Part shown: in pieces, positions 1 to 5,962 of the stretch
Layout: each line of letters opens with the position of its first letter
Numbering within the stretch: the first letter of the stretch is position 1
Assembly: GCA_023356515.1 (NCBI GenBank)
Contig: JAKQYG010000061.1
Location: 1-13,275, forward strand
DNA length: 13,275 bases
Origin: Trichodesmium sp. MAG_R04
GTDB lineage: Bacteria > Cyanobacteriota > Cyanobacteriia > Cyanobacteriales > Microcoleaceae
Reading direction: 5' to 3'
Position numbers and translations under genes: made by a program
Notes under the pieces: generated by a model
Databases searched by the model: none
Told to the model about the DNA's origin: nothing
Seen by the model: the letters and a program-made list of their open reading frames with translations, nothing else

Positions 1-1116
1 TCCCAAATCTCCTGCCCGCAGTTCATCAACCTCTATTCTGTCATCAGCTTTCAGAACAATTAGACGAGAAATTCTTTCTTTCTTACCTTTAGTAGAATTT
101 AAAATATAACTACCTTTGGCAAGTATCCCAGAATATACCCGGAGGAAAGTAAGACGACCATAAGGATCTGACATGATTTTGAACGCCAGAGATGCTAAAG
201 GCGCTTCATCATCGGCTAGCCTCACATCCAATTCCCCATTAGGCAATTTACCTTGAATTGGTGGAACTTCCTTAGGAGCAGGTAAATAATCTACTACTGC
301 ATCCAACAAAAGCTGAACACCTTTGTTTTTGAAAGCAGAACCAAATAACATAGGTACAGCTGTACCTGCAATAGTAGCCTTACGGAGAGCCTTACGAATT
401 TCTTCTGCCGTTAGTTCCTCTCCTTCAAGATACTTTTCTGTCAAAGCATCATCAGTTTCCGCTACTGACTCAACTAACTTGAAACGATATTCTTGAGCCA
501 ATTTTTGCACATCTGCTGGAATTTCTGTTTCTTGAATATCTGTTCCTTGATCATTAGTATAGATAACAGCTTTCATGGTCACCAAGTCGACAATTCCACT
601 AAATTTACTTTCACTACCAATAGGAATTTGAATGGGAACTGCATTAGTGCGGAGGCGATCACGAATTTGCTCATATACCTTGAAGAAGTTAGCCCCTGTT
701 CTATCCATTTTATTAACAAAGGCTATACGAGGAACTTGATAACGGTCAGCTTGACGCCAAACCGTCTCTGACTGAGGTTGTACTCCTCCAACAGAACAAA
801 AAACAGCTATCATACCATCCAGGACCCTCATAGAACGCTCTACTTCTATTGTGAAGTCTACATGGCCTGGAGTATCAATAATATTAATTTGATGGTCTAA
901 CCACTTGGTACTAATAGCAGCCGCAGTAATAGTAATTCCACGTTCTCGCTCTTGAGCCATCCAGTCAGTAACTGCGGTGCCATCGTGGACCTCTCCCATT
1001 TTATGCACTATGCCAGAATAAAATAGGATTCTCTCTGTTGTTGTTGTTTTACCTGCATCAATATGAGCTGCAATGCCAATATTTCGCACACGCTCAAGGG
1101 GCATAGTTCTTGCCAC
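1..1116 (-). CDS. fusA: Elongation factor G, N-terminal 372 codons (3' end outside window)
   Basis: Translational GTPase that drives ribosomal translocation in the cytoplasm. The frame is open from a GTG at 1116 to the left edge. The G domain shows the P-loop AHIDAGKTTTTER (residues 17-29), the switch I segment RERGITIT (57-64), DTPGH (81-85), NKMD (135-138) and FGSAFKN (258-264). Domain II has begun by the edge (ending RIEVDELRAGDLG). EF-G is usually about 690 residues, so a little over half is visible. The GTG start is favoured over the ATG at 1104 because a strong AAGGAGGT lies just upstream and because the family begins M-A-R-T-x-P-L-E-R. It is the third gene of the str operon after rpsG, with a 102-bp gap. 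The only cysteine in the visible part is Cys107. The G-domain motifs distinguish it from EF-Tu. The identification is secure. Confidence 0.98.
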   Translation of the reverse strand, partial: MARTMPLERVRNIGIAAHIDAGKTTTTERILFYSGIVHKMGEVHDGTAVTDWMAQERERGITITAAAISTKWLDHQINIIDTPGHVDFTIEVERSMRVLDGMIAVFCSVGGVQPQSETVWRQADRYQVPRIAFVNKMDRTGANFFKVYEQIRDRLRTNAVPIQIPIGSESKFSGIVDLVTMKAVIYTNDQGTDIQETEIPADVQKLAQEYRFKLVESVAETDDALTEKYLEGEELTAEEIRKALRKATIAGTAVPMLFGSAFKNKGVQLLLDAVVDYLPAPKEVPPIQGKLPNGELDVRLADDEAPLASLAFKIMSDPYGRLTFLRVYSGILAKGSYILNSTKGKKERISRLIVLKADDRIEVDELRAGDLG

Positions 1117-1120
1117 AGTT

Positions 1121-1128
1121 ACCTCCTT
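1121..1128 (-). promoter_or_regulatory. Strong Shine-Dalgarno site of fusA
   Basis: Read on the minus strand this is AAGGAGGT, four bases before the GTG at 1116. It is the best ribosome binding site in the window and decides the GTG start of fusA. The other str-operon genes here lack a comparable site. Confidence 0.8.
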
Positions 1129-1218
1129 CCTTATCTATAATCTATGCTACCAATTTTTACAGTTGATTAAAATTCAATACTTTTGGGATAACTGCTATTA
1201 TTCTTTAATCTGAATTTA

Positions 1219-1689
1219 TTAGTAACGATAATGAGCAAAGGCTTTATTAGCTTCTGCCATTCTGTGAGTTTCTTCTCGCTTACGAATAGCGCTACCCGTT
1301 TCATTAGCTGCATCCATCAACTCATTGGCCAATTTTGTGGCCATTGCTTTGCCGCCTCTGGATCTAGAATATTGCACTAACCAACGCAAAGCCAGAGTAG
1401 TTCCTCTATCAGAGCGCACTTCCATCGGAACTTGGTAAGTAGCACCGCCTACACGACGGGCTTTCACCTCTACTAGGGGAGTCACATTTCGGACTGCCTT
1501 TTCAAATAATTCTAGGGGATGAGAATCTGTCCTTTCTTCAATAGCTTTAAAGGCATCGTATACGATGTTAAAGGCTAAAGATTTCTTTCCATGACGCATA
1601 ATCCTTCGTACGATCATAGTGACTAATCGACTATTATATTTCGGATCTGGAGGAGTGGGACGTCTTTGAATAACTCTACGGCGAGACAT
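1219..1689 (-). CDS. rpsG: 30S ribosomal protein S7
   Basis: Primary 16S rRNA-binding protein that nucleates assembly of the 30S head and contacts E-site tRNA. The protein is 156 residues, the usual bacterial length. It begins MSRRRVIQRRPTPPDPKYNS and contains the conserved blocks MRHGKKSLAFNIVYDAF, NVTPLVEVKARRVGGATYQVP and ALRWLVQYSRSRGGKAMA, ending in HMAEANKAFAHYRY. The ATG at 1689 is chosen because the family starts M-S-R-R; an in-frame TTG at 1701 would add four unconserved residues. It lies between rpsL and fusA in standard str-operon order, but the gap to rpsL (272 bp) is swollen by a tnpB/element remnant. No Shine-Dalgarno is visible; the leader is AT-rich and derives partly from sequence next to that remnant. 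Confidence 0.98.
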   Translation of the reverse strand: MSRRRVIQRRPTPPDPKYNSRLVTMIVRRIMRHGKKSLAFNIVYDAFKAIEERTDSHPLELFEKAVRNVTPLVEVKARRVGGATYQVPMEVRSDRGTTLALRWLVQYSRSRGGKAMATKLANELMDAANETGSAIRKREETHRMAEANKAFAHYRY

Positions 1690-1718
1690 AATAAAAACCA
1701 ATAAATTTTCAATAGTTT

Positions 1719-1833
1719 AGTGACATACTCCCACACTAAGCTGATGCTATACTGTGGGCTTCTCGCTTCCCAGTCCCGGTACTCCGTTGGACTCCACGAG
1801 TTTTAAGGACGGAATGCCCTACCGCCCTGTTTT
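1719..1833 (-). ncRNA. Omega-RNA-like right end of an IS200/IS605-type element
   Basis: Read on the minus strand, this block overlaps the tnpB 3' codons and runs through a GGGACTGGGAAGCGAGAAGC segment to the terminal GTGGGAGTATGTCAC. A perfect 6-bp stem pairs 1753-1758 with 1730-1735 (CCCACA/TGTGGG), and the outermost TTAGTG/CACTAA (1717-1722 with 1734-1739) can also pair. In this family the tnpB 3' end plus right end encodes the omega RNA, with the guide read from the sequence just outside the element; here that would be the rpsG leader. Resemblance to cyanobacterial element right ends is from memory. Whether it is still processed is unknown. It lies in sense orientation inside the rpsL-rpsG transcript, so it should at least be transcribed. 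Confidence 0.6.
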
Positions 1834-1880
1834 TTCTATTTATCGCTGCTGACATCTACATTATACTTTTGGCCAAACAA
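1736..1880 (-). pseudogene. tnpB: 3' fragment of a TnpB (IS200/IS605 OrfB) gene
   Basis: The minus strand encodes AAINRKNRAVGHSVLKTRGV followed by QRSTGTGKREAHSIASA and a TAG at 1736-1738. This is the characteristic tail of a cyanobacterial TnpB after the RuvC-III/zinc-ribbon motif (D-R-D-x-N-A-A-I-N). The GATGTC at 1851-1856 lines up with the D-V of that motif, with an apparent loss of two bases before A-A-I-N, so the frame is already broken there. Further upstream the similarity fades before the rpsL stop at 1962. No catalytic core remains. It is inserted between rpsL and rpsG. A second tail of the same type lies at 5627-5962 on the other strand. Confidence 0.75.
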
Positions 1881-1961
1881 ATGATGCTTGATATAATCCT
1901 CTTTTGATTTGTTCTTCGCCAATTTTAGCTGGAATTTTCGAGAATTTGATATTTCAGTAAT

Positions 1962-2336
1962 TTAGGCTTTTGGCTTTTTGGCCCCATATTTAGAACGACC
2001 TTGTTTGCGGTCTTTAACTCCTGCAGTATCTAAAGTTCCACGAATTATGTGATATCTCACGCCGGGTAAGTCTTTAACCCTACCCCCTCTAATCATAACT
2101 ACAGAATGTTCCTGTAAATTATGCCCAATACCAGGGATATAGGCGGTAACTTCAAAACCTGAAGTTAGACGCACCCTAGCCACTTTGCGCAGAGCCGAGT
2201 TAGGTTTTTTTGGTGTAGTAGTATAAACTCTTGTACATACTCCACGACGTTGAGGGCAACTTTTTAGTGCCGGCGATTTTGTTTGCTTTTCTGTATCTTG
2301 ACGAGCTGAACGAATCAGTTGTTGAATTGTAGGCAT
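1962..2336 (-). CDS. rpsL: 30S ribosomal protein S12
   Basis: Decoding-centre protein of the 30S subunit, which controls translational accuracy. The protein is 124 residues, starting MPTIQQLIRSARQ, with CPQRRGVCTRVYTTTPKKP, SALRKVARVRLTSGFEVTAY, GHNLQEHSVVMIRGGRVKDL and the ending SKYGAKKPKA. Lys43 and Lys88, where classical streptomycin-resistance substitutions occur, are wild type, and Asp89 (a methylthiolation site in other bacteria) is present. The ATG at 2336 is preferred; an upstream in-frame TTG at 2342 adds only M-L. It is the first gene of the str operon on the minus strand. It is bracketed by tnpB fragments: one just upstream (2472-2890) and one just downstream (1736-1880), both in the same orientation. 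No clear Shine-Dalgarno is visible. Confidence 0.98.
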   Translation of the reverse strand: MPTIQQLIRSARQDTEKQTKSPALKSCPQRRGVCTRVYTTTPKKPNSALRKVARVRLTSGFEVTAYIPGIGHNLQEHSVVMIRGGRVKDLPGVRYHIIRGTLDTAGVKDRKQGRSKYGAKKPKA

Positions 2337-2422
2337 TAGCAAGAATTTTTTCTAATTATTTTTATATTTTCGCGACAGAATAATTCTAGGCAAGTTTACT
2401 TGATAAATTTTTTAACTCTATT

Positions 2423-2451
2423 CTCATAGCAGAATATGCACATTTAGGCAA
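2423..2451 (-). promoter_or_regulatory. Candidate promoter of the str operon
   Basis: On the minus strand there is TTGCCT at 2451-2446, a 17-nt spacer, then TATGAG at 2428-2423 preceded by TGC. This gives a leader of roughly 80 nt before rpsL. It is the best sigma70-like pair between the upstream tnpB remnant and rpsL, but AT-rich sequence yields such matches by chance. A second TTGCCT at 2393-2388 has a poorer -10. Confidence 0.25.
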
Positions 2452-2471
2452 ATTACTCTATAAGATTATAT

Positions 2472-2890
2472 TCAGTTTTTTAGCTGACATATCTTGTTTT
2501 TCTCGCAAGTAAAATTACAGCTCTTTGCACTCGTCAACTTAGCCGTTTGTTTTGATTTCCGGCTTTTCAATTGAGGAGGTTTAACAGGTTTCCCTTTTCT
2601 CTGGCCTTTAGTTGACTTGCAAAAGTCTTGGTAAGTCTGGTTTAAATCATTCAATGACTGCTGAAATGGAATATTAGAAACTTCTGACAACCATTCTCGG
2701 TCTTCAGTCTTTCTAGCTTAAGCAATAAAAAGCTTTTTTAGTCCTGGATTAGTAGCTTTCTTTTCTCCTGGTTTATACTTTATGTTTATAGTAAGCTAGA
2801 CTATCATTCAAAAAAAATGCGGACATTGCCAAATAGCTTGGCTAATGGGTATTTTTTTCCCGACGTTGAACATATACGGTACTTAAATCA
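2472..2890 (-). pseudogene. tnpB: N-terminal half of a decayed TnpB gene
   Basis: Three minus-strand frames join into a TnpB N-terminal region. It begins K-Y-R-I at 2884, continues PLAKLFGNVRIFF, shifts frame to NDSLAYYKHK, shifts again to KPGEKKATNPGLKKLFIA, hits an in-frame TAA (a probable former CAA), and continues ARKTEDREWLSEVSNIPFQQ and SLNDLNQTYQDFCKSTKGQR, KGKPVKPPQLKSRKSKQTAK, then a stop at 2472. The G-x-V-R-x-x-F-N-D-S-L and W-L-S-E-V-S-x-x-P-x-Q-Q-S-L motifs are typical of IS200/IS605 OrfB. At least two frameshifts and one nonsense codon make it non-functional, and the RuvC and zinc-ribbon parts are missing before rpsL begins. The last 72 codons are open but should not be read as a free-standing gene. 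Confidence 0.85.
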
Positions 2891-3002
2891 ATCTAGCTTT
2901 CACGACCTGACTTCCAAGCTAATAAAATGTTAGCATATTCGTGAAAAAAAATCAACTAATAAAATAGCCATGGAATAGCGAGGCTTGAGAACCATTTTTT
3001 TG

Positions 3003-3110
3003 TCATCGAAAACTACAGTCCCTTAACTTTCATTCTTGATGAATAGGACTGCAGTTATAACAAGTCTTGGATTTAGGAAACCATTGATATGCTAATACTA
3101 TGGTCCAGAC
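3003..3110 (-). pseudogene. tnpB: Zinc-ribbon fragment of another TnpB gene
   Basis: The minus strand reads TIVLAYQWFPKSKTCYNC from about 3104 to 3051, then S-P-I-H-Q-E, a TGA, and K-L-R-D-C-S-F before a further stop near 3003. This matches the TnpB block V-L-A-D-R-W-F-P-S-S-K-T-C-S-x-C that opens the C-terminal zinc ribbon. One C-x-x-C pair survives; the second pair is degraded. It lies upstream of the N-terminal fragment at 2472-2890 in the same orientation, so it comes from a different tnpB copy than one continuous gene would allow. Sequence between 2900 and 3000 may hold the rest of its tail but is too worn to call. Confidence 0.65.
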
Positions 3111-3533
3111 TCTAGCAAAAACTTTGGTTATCAATTATCTAATCGTTGCCTAGATTGATAACAACCTTCACAGGCTATAAATGCTACCAATTTACTATTG
3201 TGTACCATACCAGAAACGTTTATTTGTTCCAAGCAAATCTTAATGTACATGACCATCTAATTGTACAGGTCTTAGAAGACTATTAGACATTTCCAGGAAA
3301 ATTTCTCGAACCCTCGACCCGCCATTCCAAAATAAAATTGGTATTGTTGGAGAAGTATACTGCTCAGTGACATCCACTCATCATAGTGGCACTAAATAGA
3401 GTTATTAAGTAATTGGAAGTTCTAGGAAATTATCAGGGAACATGAAGTATTATTTTTACCTTGATCCATGTCATTTCCCTAAAACTTTACAAACAGTCTA
3501 TGATTTTAGATCAGTGAGATGTCTTTGTCAAGA
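3111..3533 (-). other. Spacer downstream of iscA without a recognisable gene
   Basis: About 420 bp of AT-rich sequence between iscA and the tnpB fragments. No open frame of useful length or family resemblance was seen on either strand. It contains the element-end-like hairpin at 3366-3395 and probably worn upstream parts of the tnpB fragment at 3003-3110. No convincing intrinsic terminator for iscA was found. Confidence 0.5.
3366..3395 (-). repeat. Hairpin resembling an IS200/IS605 element end
   Basis: On the plus strand AGTGACAT is followed by a perfect 5-bp hairpin CCACT-catcat-AGTGG (3374-3389) and then CACTAA. The same outer blocks, AGTGACAT and CACTAA, bound the right end at 1717-1739. 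It may be a left or solo right end of a related element. It could also be chance in a palindrome-rich spacer. Confidence 0.35.
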
Positions 3534-3857
3534 CTAAATGGAAAAAGAATTACCACAACCGCAAGCTACTCTAGCGTTAGGATTATTAAACCGGAATCCC
3601 CCACCCATAAGATCCTCAAAATAATCTAAGATTAATCCATTCAAGTAGTTGAGTTGTTGAGAGTTAACTACAACTTTAACTTGGCCATAGTCATAAACTT
3701 TATCGTTACTATTCTGCTGTGTATCAAATTGCATTATGTAACATAAACTACAGCAACCACCTGGTTGAACTTTGAGTCGAAATAAAGCATTTGGTTGGTT
3801 TTGTTTGGACTGAAGACGAATAATCTCTCGGACTGCTACTGCGGTCAAATTAATCAT
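3534..3857 (-). CDS. iscA: IscA/SufA-type (HesB family) Fe-S cluster assembly protein
   Basis: Small A-type carrier that binds Fe-S clusters or iron and passes them to apoproteins in the cytoplasm. The protein is 107 residues, the typical IscA length. The three family cysteines are at Cys35 (in QPGGCC), Cys99 and Cys101 (in ACGCGNSF), the same positions as in E. coli IscA. Two further cysteines, Cys36 and Cys39 (GGCCSLCY), replace the usual small residues. The fold core LFRLKVQPGG and the segment LDYFEDLMGGGFRFNNPNA are also family-like. It starts at an ATG 26 bp after the cupin stop, so the two are probably co-transcribed. Cyanobacteria often carry two IscA-type paralogues; which one this is cannot be settled here, so the symbol is generic. 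Confidence 0.9.
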   Translation of the reverse strand: MINLTAVAVREIIRLQSKQNQPNALFRLKVQPGGCCSLCYIMQFDTQQNSNDKVYDYGQVKVVVNSQQLNYLNGLILDYFEDLMGGGFRFNNPNARVACGCGNSFSI

Positions 3858-3883
3858 TGATAATTTTTTTCTTACCAGTTGAA

Positions 3884-4294
3884 TTAAGATTTTGTTCGAG
3901 CATAATCATCTTGGAAACGAACAATATCATCCTCTCCAAGATACTCTCCATTTTGCACCTCAATTAATACTAGAGGAATAACTCCTGGATTCTCTAGGCG
4001 ATGGGAGGTACATTGAGGTACATAAGTAGATTGATTGTTTTCCAAAATTTCCTCTTTGTTACCACAGGTGACTTTAGCAGTTCCTGAAACTATAACCCAA
4101 TGCTCACTACGATGGTAATGCATTTGTAGACTGAGTCTATGTCCTGGTTTTACTTCTATGCGCTTGATTTTGTATCCAGTTCCTTCCTCTAAAACTGCGA
4201 ATGACCCCCAAGGACGTTCTATAGCAGTAGATTCTTGTAAGACAGAAGGTATAGATAATTTAGGAGTTTGAGATGCTTGTTTAAGTTGTACCAT
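3884..4294 (-). CDS. Stand-alone cupin of the type II mannose-6-phosphate isomerase family
   Basis: A 136-residue single-domain cupin matching the C-terminal isomerase domain of bifunctional GMP/PMI (ManC/AlgA) enzymes, here without the nucleotidyltransferase domain. After an unconserved N-terminus it has RPWGSF (27-32), YKIKRIEVKPGHRLSLQMHY (41-60), HRSEHWVIVSGTAKVT, YVPQCTSHRLENPG and IEVQNGEYLGEDDIVRFQDD. Likely metal ligands are Gln57, His59, Glu64 and His98, by family analogy. Inferred role: interconversion of fructose-6-phosphate and mannose-6-phosphate for GDP-mannose and polysaccharide synthesis, though many such cupins are untested. A GGAGAGG lies 8 bases before the ATG at 4294. It is followed after 26 bp by iscA on the same strand. 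I see no functional reason for the pairing. Confidence 0.88.
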   Translation of the reverse strand: MVQLKQASQTPKLSIPSVLQESTAIERPWGSFAVLEEGTGYKIKRIEVKPGHRLSLQMHYHRSEHWVIVSGTAKVTCGNKEEILENNQSTYVPQCTSHRLENPGVIPLVLIEVQNGEYLGEDDIVRFQDDYARTKS

Positions 4295-4771
4295 TCTTGG
4301 GCCCTCTCCAAAAGGAAATAGTGGTGTTAAATTGGTCTCTTTAAACTCATGGACTTTTAACCTTTATAGTATAAAAATAAATATTACTAGGAGTCATGAA
4401 ATTACATACTAATAAATAAATAATATTTTTATGGTTTCAATTTCTAATGATATATATAAAATATCAGGTGACTATAGTATGGTTACATAATATTAATATT
4501 ATCCTCATATTCAAGTCAAGCTTTTTTTAAATTCATATCAAATCTTTACATTTGCTATCTAAAAAATATCTATAGCAGTCCTATATTGATCGCAACAGAT
4601 ATAATAGATTGTTATAAATATTTCATTACAAATCGTAGGGACTTTGCATCCAAAGCCCTTAGTTAAGAACGATTTTTGGCTATTTATAAAAAAAATAATG
4701 GCTGTATTCTATAGCCGATAAAGGCTTTAGGATTTTATAGTACATTTATATGGAGGAAGTTCAGGTATACA

Positions 4772-4865
4772 ATACCAATTTCCTTCAGTATGGCTACACA
4801 TCATAATGTCAACATTTGATAAATATTAAGACAAGCAGTGTAGCCTAAGTTCATGGAATTAGTAT
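4772..4865. repeat. Imperfect palindromic element (94 bp)
   Basis: Arms of 28 nt (4772-4799 and 4838-4865) are complementary at 20 of 28 positions, with a perfect inner GGCTACAC/GTGTAGCC and outer ATAC-x-AATT/AATT-x-GTAT. The loop is 38 nt. It resembles the interspersed ATACCAATT...AATTGGTAT palindromes of cyanobacteria (from memory) and ends 8 bp before the MITE at 4874. Confidence 0.45.
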
Positions 4866-4873
4866 AACTAGTT

Positions 4874-4963
4874 CAGGACTTTCGCTGTACCGCTATATAT
4901 GGGGAGTAAATTCGTCTTTTCCGAAAGATTTCCACTATAATTAGTGTCGTTGCGTAAGTCCTG
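4874..4963. mobile_element. 90-bp MITE with terminal inverted repeats and a 5-bp target duplication
   Basis: The left end CAGGACTTTCGC (4874-4885) and right end GCGTAAGTCCTG (4952-4963) are inverted repeats matching at 11 of 12 positions. The identical pentamer TAGTT lies immediately outside both ends (4869-4873 and 4964-4968), as expected of a target-site duplication. The interior is AT-rich and non-coding. The end sequence CAGGACTTACGCA is, to my recollection, a common cyanobacterial transposon terminus. No transposase in the window could move it, so it would be a non-autonomous element. Confidence 0.75.
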
Positions 4964-5103
4964 TAGTTTTAAAATATCTTTATTAGAATAGGATAAATGA
5001 TGTACAATAGCAATACTAAAATTCTTGTTGTGCGAACATCTTGCCCGCTAAATGTTTACCTTAAGTTATGGGTAATTGTATAGTGTTGTTTTTTAGGTAA
5101 CTA

Positions 5104-5157
5104 TATCTAATATCTAATATCTATAAAAATAATTGGTATAAAATCTAAAATCTAAAC
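5104..5157. repeat. Heptamer repeats (TATCTAA and AAATCTA)
   Basis: TATCTAA is repeated nearly three times at 5104-5123, and AAATCTA twice at 5141-5154 followed by a partial copy. Tandem degenerate heptamers are the hallmark of cyanobacterial STRR sequences. The AAATCTA pair recurs directly before ileS. Confidence 0.6.
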
Positions 5158-5513
5158 ACAGATATATAATAATCCTATTTCATTTATGTTAAAAATCTTG
5201 TCTATTTTTGAGAATAGGTTTGGACGTAATTCATGATGGTTAAAACTTTCAGAGTTTATTTCTAGTTTTTGAATTGTTACAACCTATTTAGGATTGCTAT
5301 AGTGCAAAAATTAATAAAGTATATGTGAGCTTCAATTGATAGAAGAAACATTGGACTATAATTTTAAGTAAAACAATTCCAACTGCAACACAAAATAATT
5401 GGCATTATGTAAGGTTGAAAGTGAAAGTAGCTGAAAAAGATTCCACTTTGTTAGGTTTAGCTTGAATCAGAAAACAACAAATCAGTGTAATGCAGCTATG
5501 AAGAGTGAGAGAT

Positions 5514-5585
5514 GTGGTTGACTTGACCGTTTATACCTATGGAGGTCGTGCTGCTAACAGTAGACCGTAGAAGCAGGAAGTAAAC
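5514..5585 (+). pseudogene. tnpB: Possible C-terminal tail of another TnpB gene
   Basis: The plus strand reads VVDLTVYTYGGRAANSRP, a TAG at 5568-5570, then K-Q-E-V-N. This resembles the tail after the zinc ribbon in a second TnpB subfamily (V-D-L-T ... M-K-Q-E), with a stop where the M would be. No zinc ribbon or RuvC motif is recognisable upstream. It is in a different frame from the better remnant starting at 5627. The call rests on a short weak match from memory. Confidence 0.35.
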
Positions 5586-5626
5586 ATTGAAATGTCACTA
5601 ATTGTGAACTTATATCAGTTTTATTT

Positions 5627-5962
5627 ATGAATCAGGGAATGTATTATCAGGATTATATATTAAATCATCCAGCACTATTAATAGGAGCTGGATGGGGACA
5701 GTCCTTATCTATTTTGACTGTCAAAACCGAAAATATTAGACAGAAAACAATAACTTCAAATCAAAATGGCACAAGTCAAGATTCCTCAAATTGTGTAGAA
5801 ACAGTGCCTAAAGAATTATTAAGGAGAATTCCTTTTTGTCCACACTGCGACATTGAGATGTGTCGTAATGAAAACGAAGCTAGAAATATAAAATATAGGA
5901 CGGTAATACACCCAGTCCTTGGGGCTAGTAAGGGAGAAGCCGAAAATATACCGCAAGGCTAA
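5627..5962 (+). pseudogene. tnpB: C-terminal remnant of TnpB, catalytic and zinc residues lost
   Basis: The open frame of 111 codons is not an independent gene but the 3' third of a tnpB. From about 5670 it follows the family pattern: GAGWGQSLSILTVKTEN, then NGTSQDSSNCVETVPKELL, FCPHCDIEMCRNENEARN and IKYRTVIHPVLGASKGEAEN. In active relatives the ribbon reads C-S-N-C ... C-P-x-C and the RuvC-III motif D-R-D-x-N-A-A. Here the first cysteine is Ser and both aspartates of D-R-D are replaced (C-R-N), so nuclease activity is excluded. The ATG at 5627 has no known family counterpart. The right end follows at once at 5964-5978. Its tail (I-H-P-V-L-G-A) matches the tail at 1736-1880 (G-H-S-V-L-K-T), so both come from one TnpB subfamily. 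Confidence 0.85.

Larger units (their letters stand above)
4571..5301. repeat. Degenerate long-distance inverted repeat
   Basis: The arms 4571-4596 and 5276-5301 are reverse complements at 20 of 26 positions and share the core TATAGCA-x-TCCTA. They enclose the 4772-4865 palindrome, the MITE and the first heptamer repeats. They could be worn terminal repeats of an old insertion or two copies of one interspersed repeat. Confidence 0.3.
4295..5510. other. AT-rich intergenic graveyard, no intact gene
   Basis: About 1.2 kb between the divergent cupin gene and the plus-strand tnpB remnants. No open frame with family resemblance was seen. It holds a degenerate long inverted repeat (4571-4596 with 5276-5301), a palindrome at 4772-4865, a MITE at 4874-4963, a small hairpin at 5032-5048 and heptamer repeats at 5104-5157. 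The cupin promoter must lie at its left end, but no -35/-10 pair stands out from the AT background. Confidence 0.6.

Noticed and set aside
493..771. Plus-strand 92-codon frame
   Set aside because: Antisense to the conserved fusA frame; no family resemblance.
1690..1701. Upstream TTG start of rpsG at 1701
   Set aside because: The family starts M-S-R-R-R at the ATG at 1689; the extra residues are unconserved. The same reasoning excludes TTG 2342 for rpsL.
2472..2690. A 72-codon open frame as an independent small gene
   Set aside because: Its sequence continues upstream through a stop and frameshifts into a TnpB N-terminus, so it is part of a pseudogene.
5104..5157. Tandem repeats as a CRISPR array
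   Set aside because: Units are 7 bp with no spacers; they fit STRR-type heptamers.
5627..5962. A 111-codon frame as a zinc-binding small protein
   Set aside because: Its C-x-x-C and following residues align with the TnpB zinc ribbon and tail, with key residues lost and the element right end directly after.
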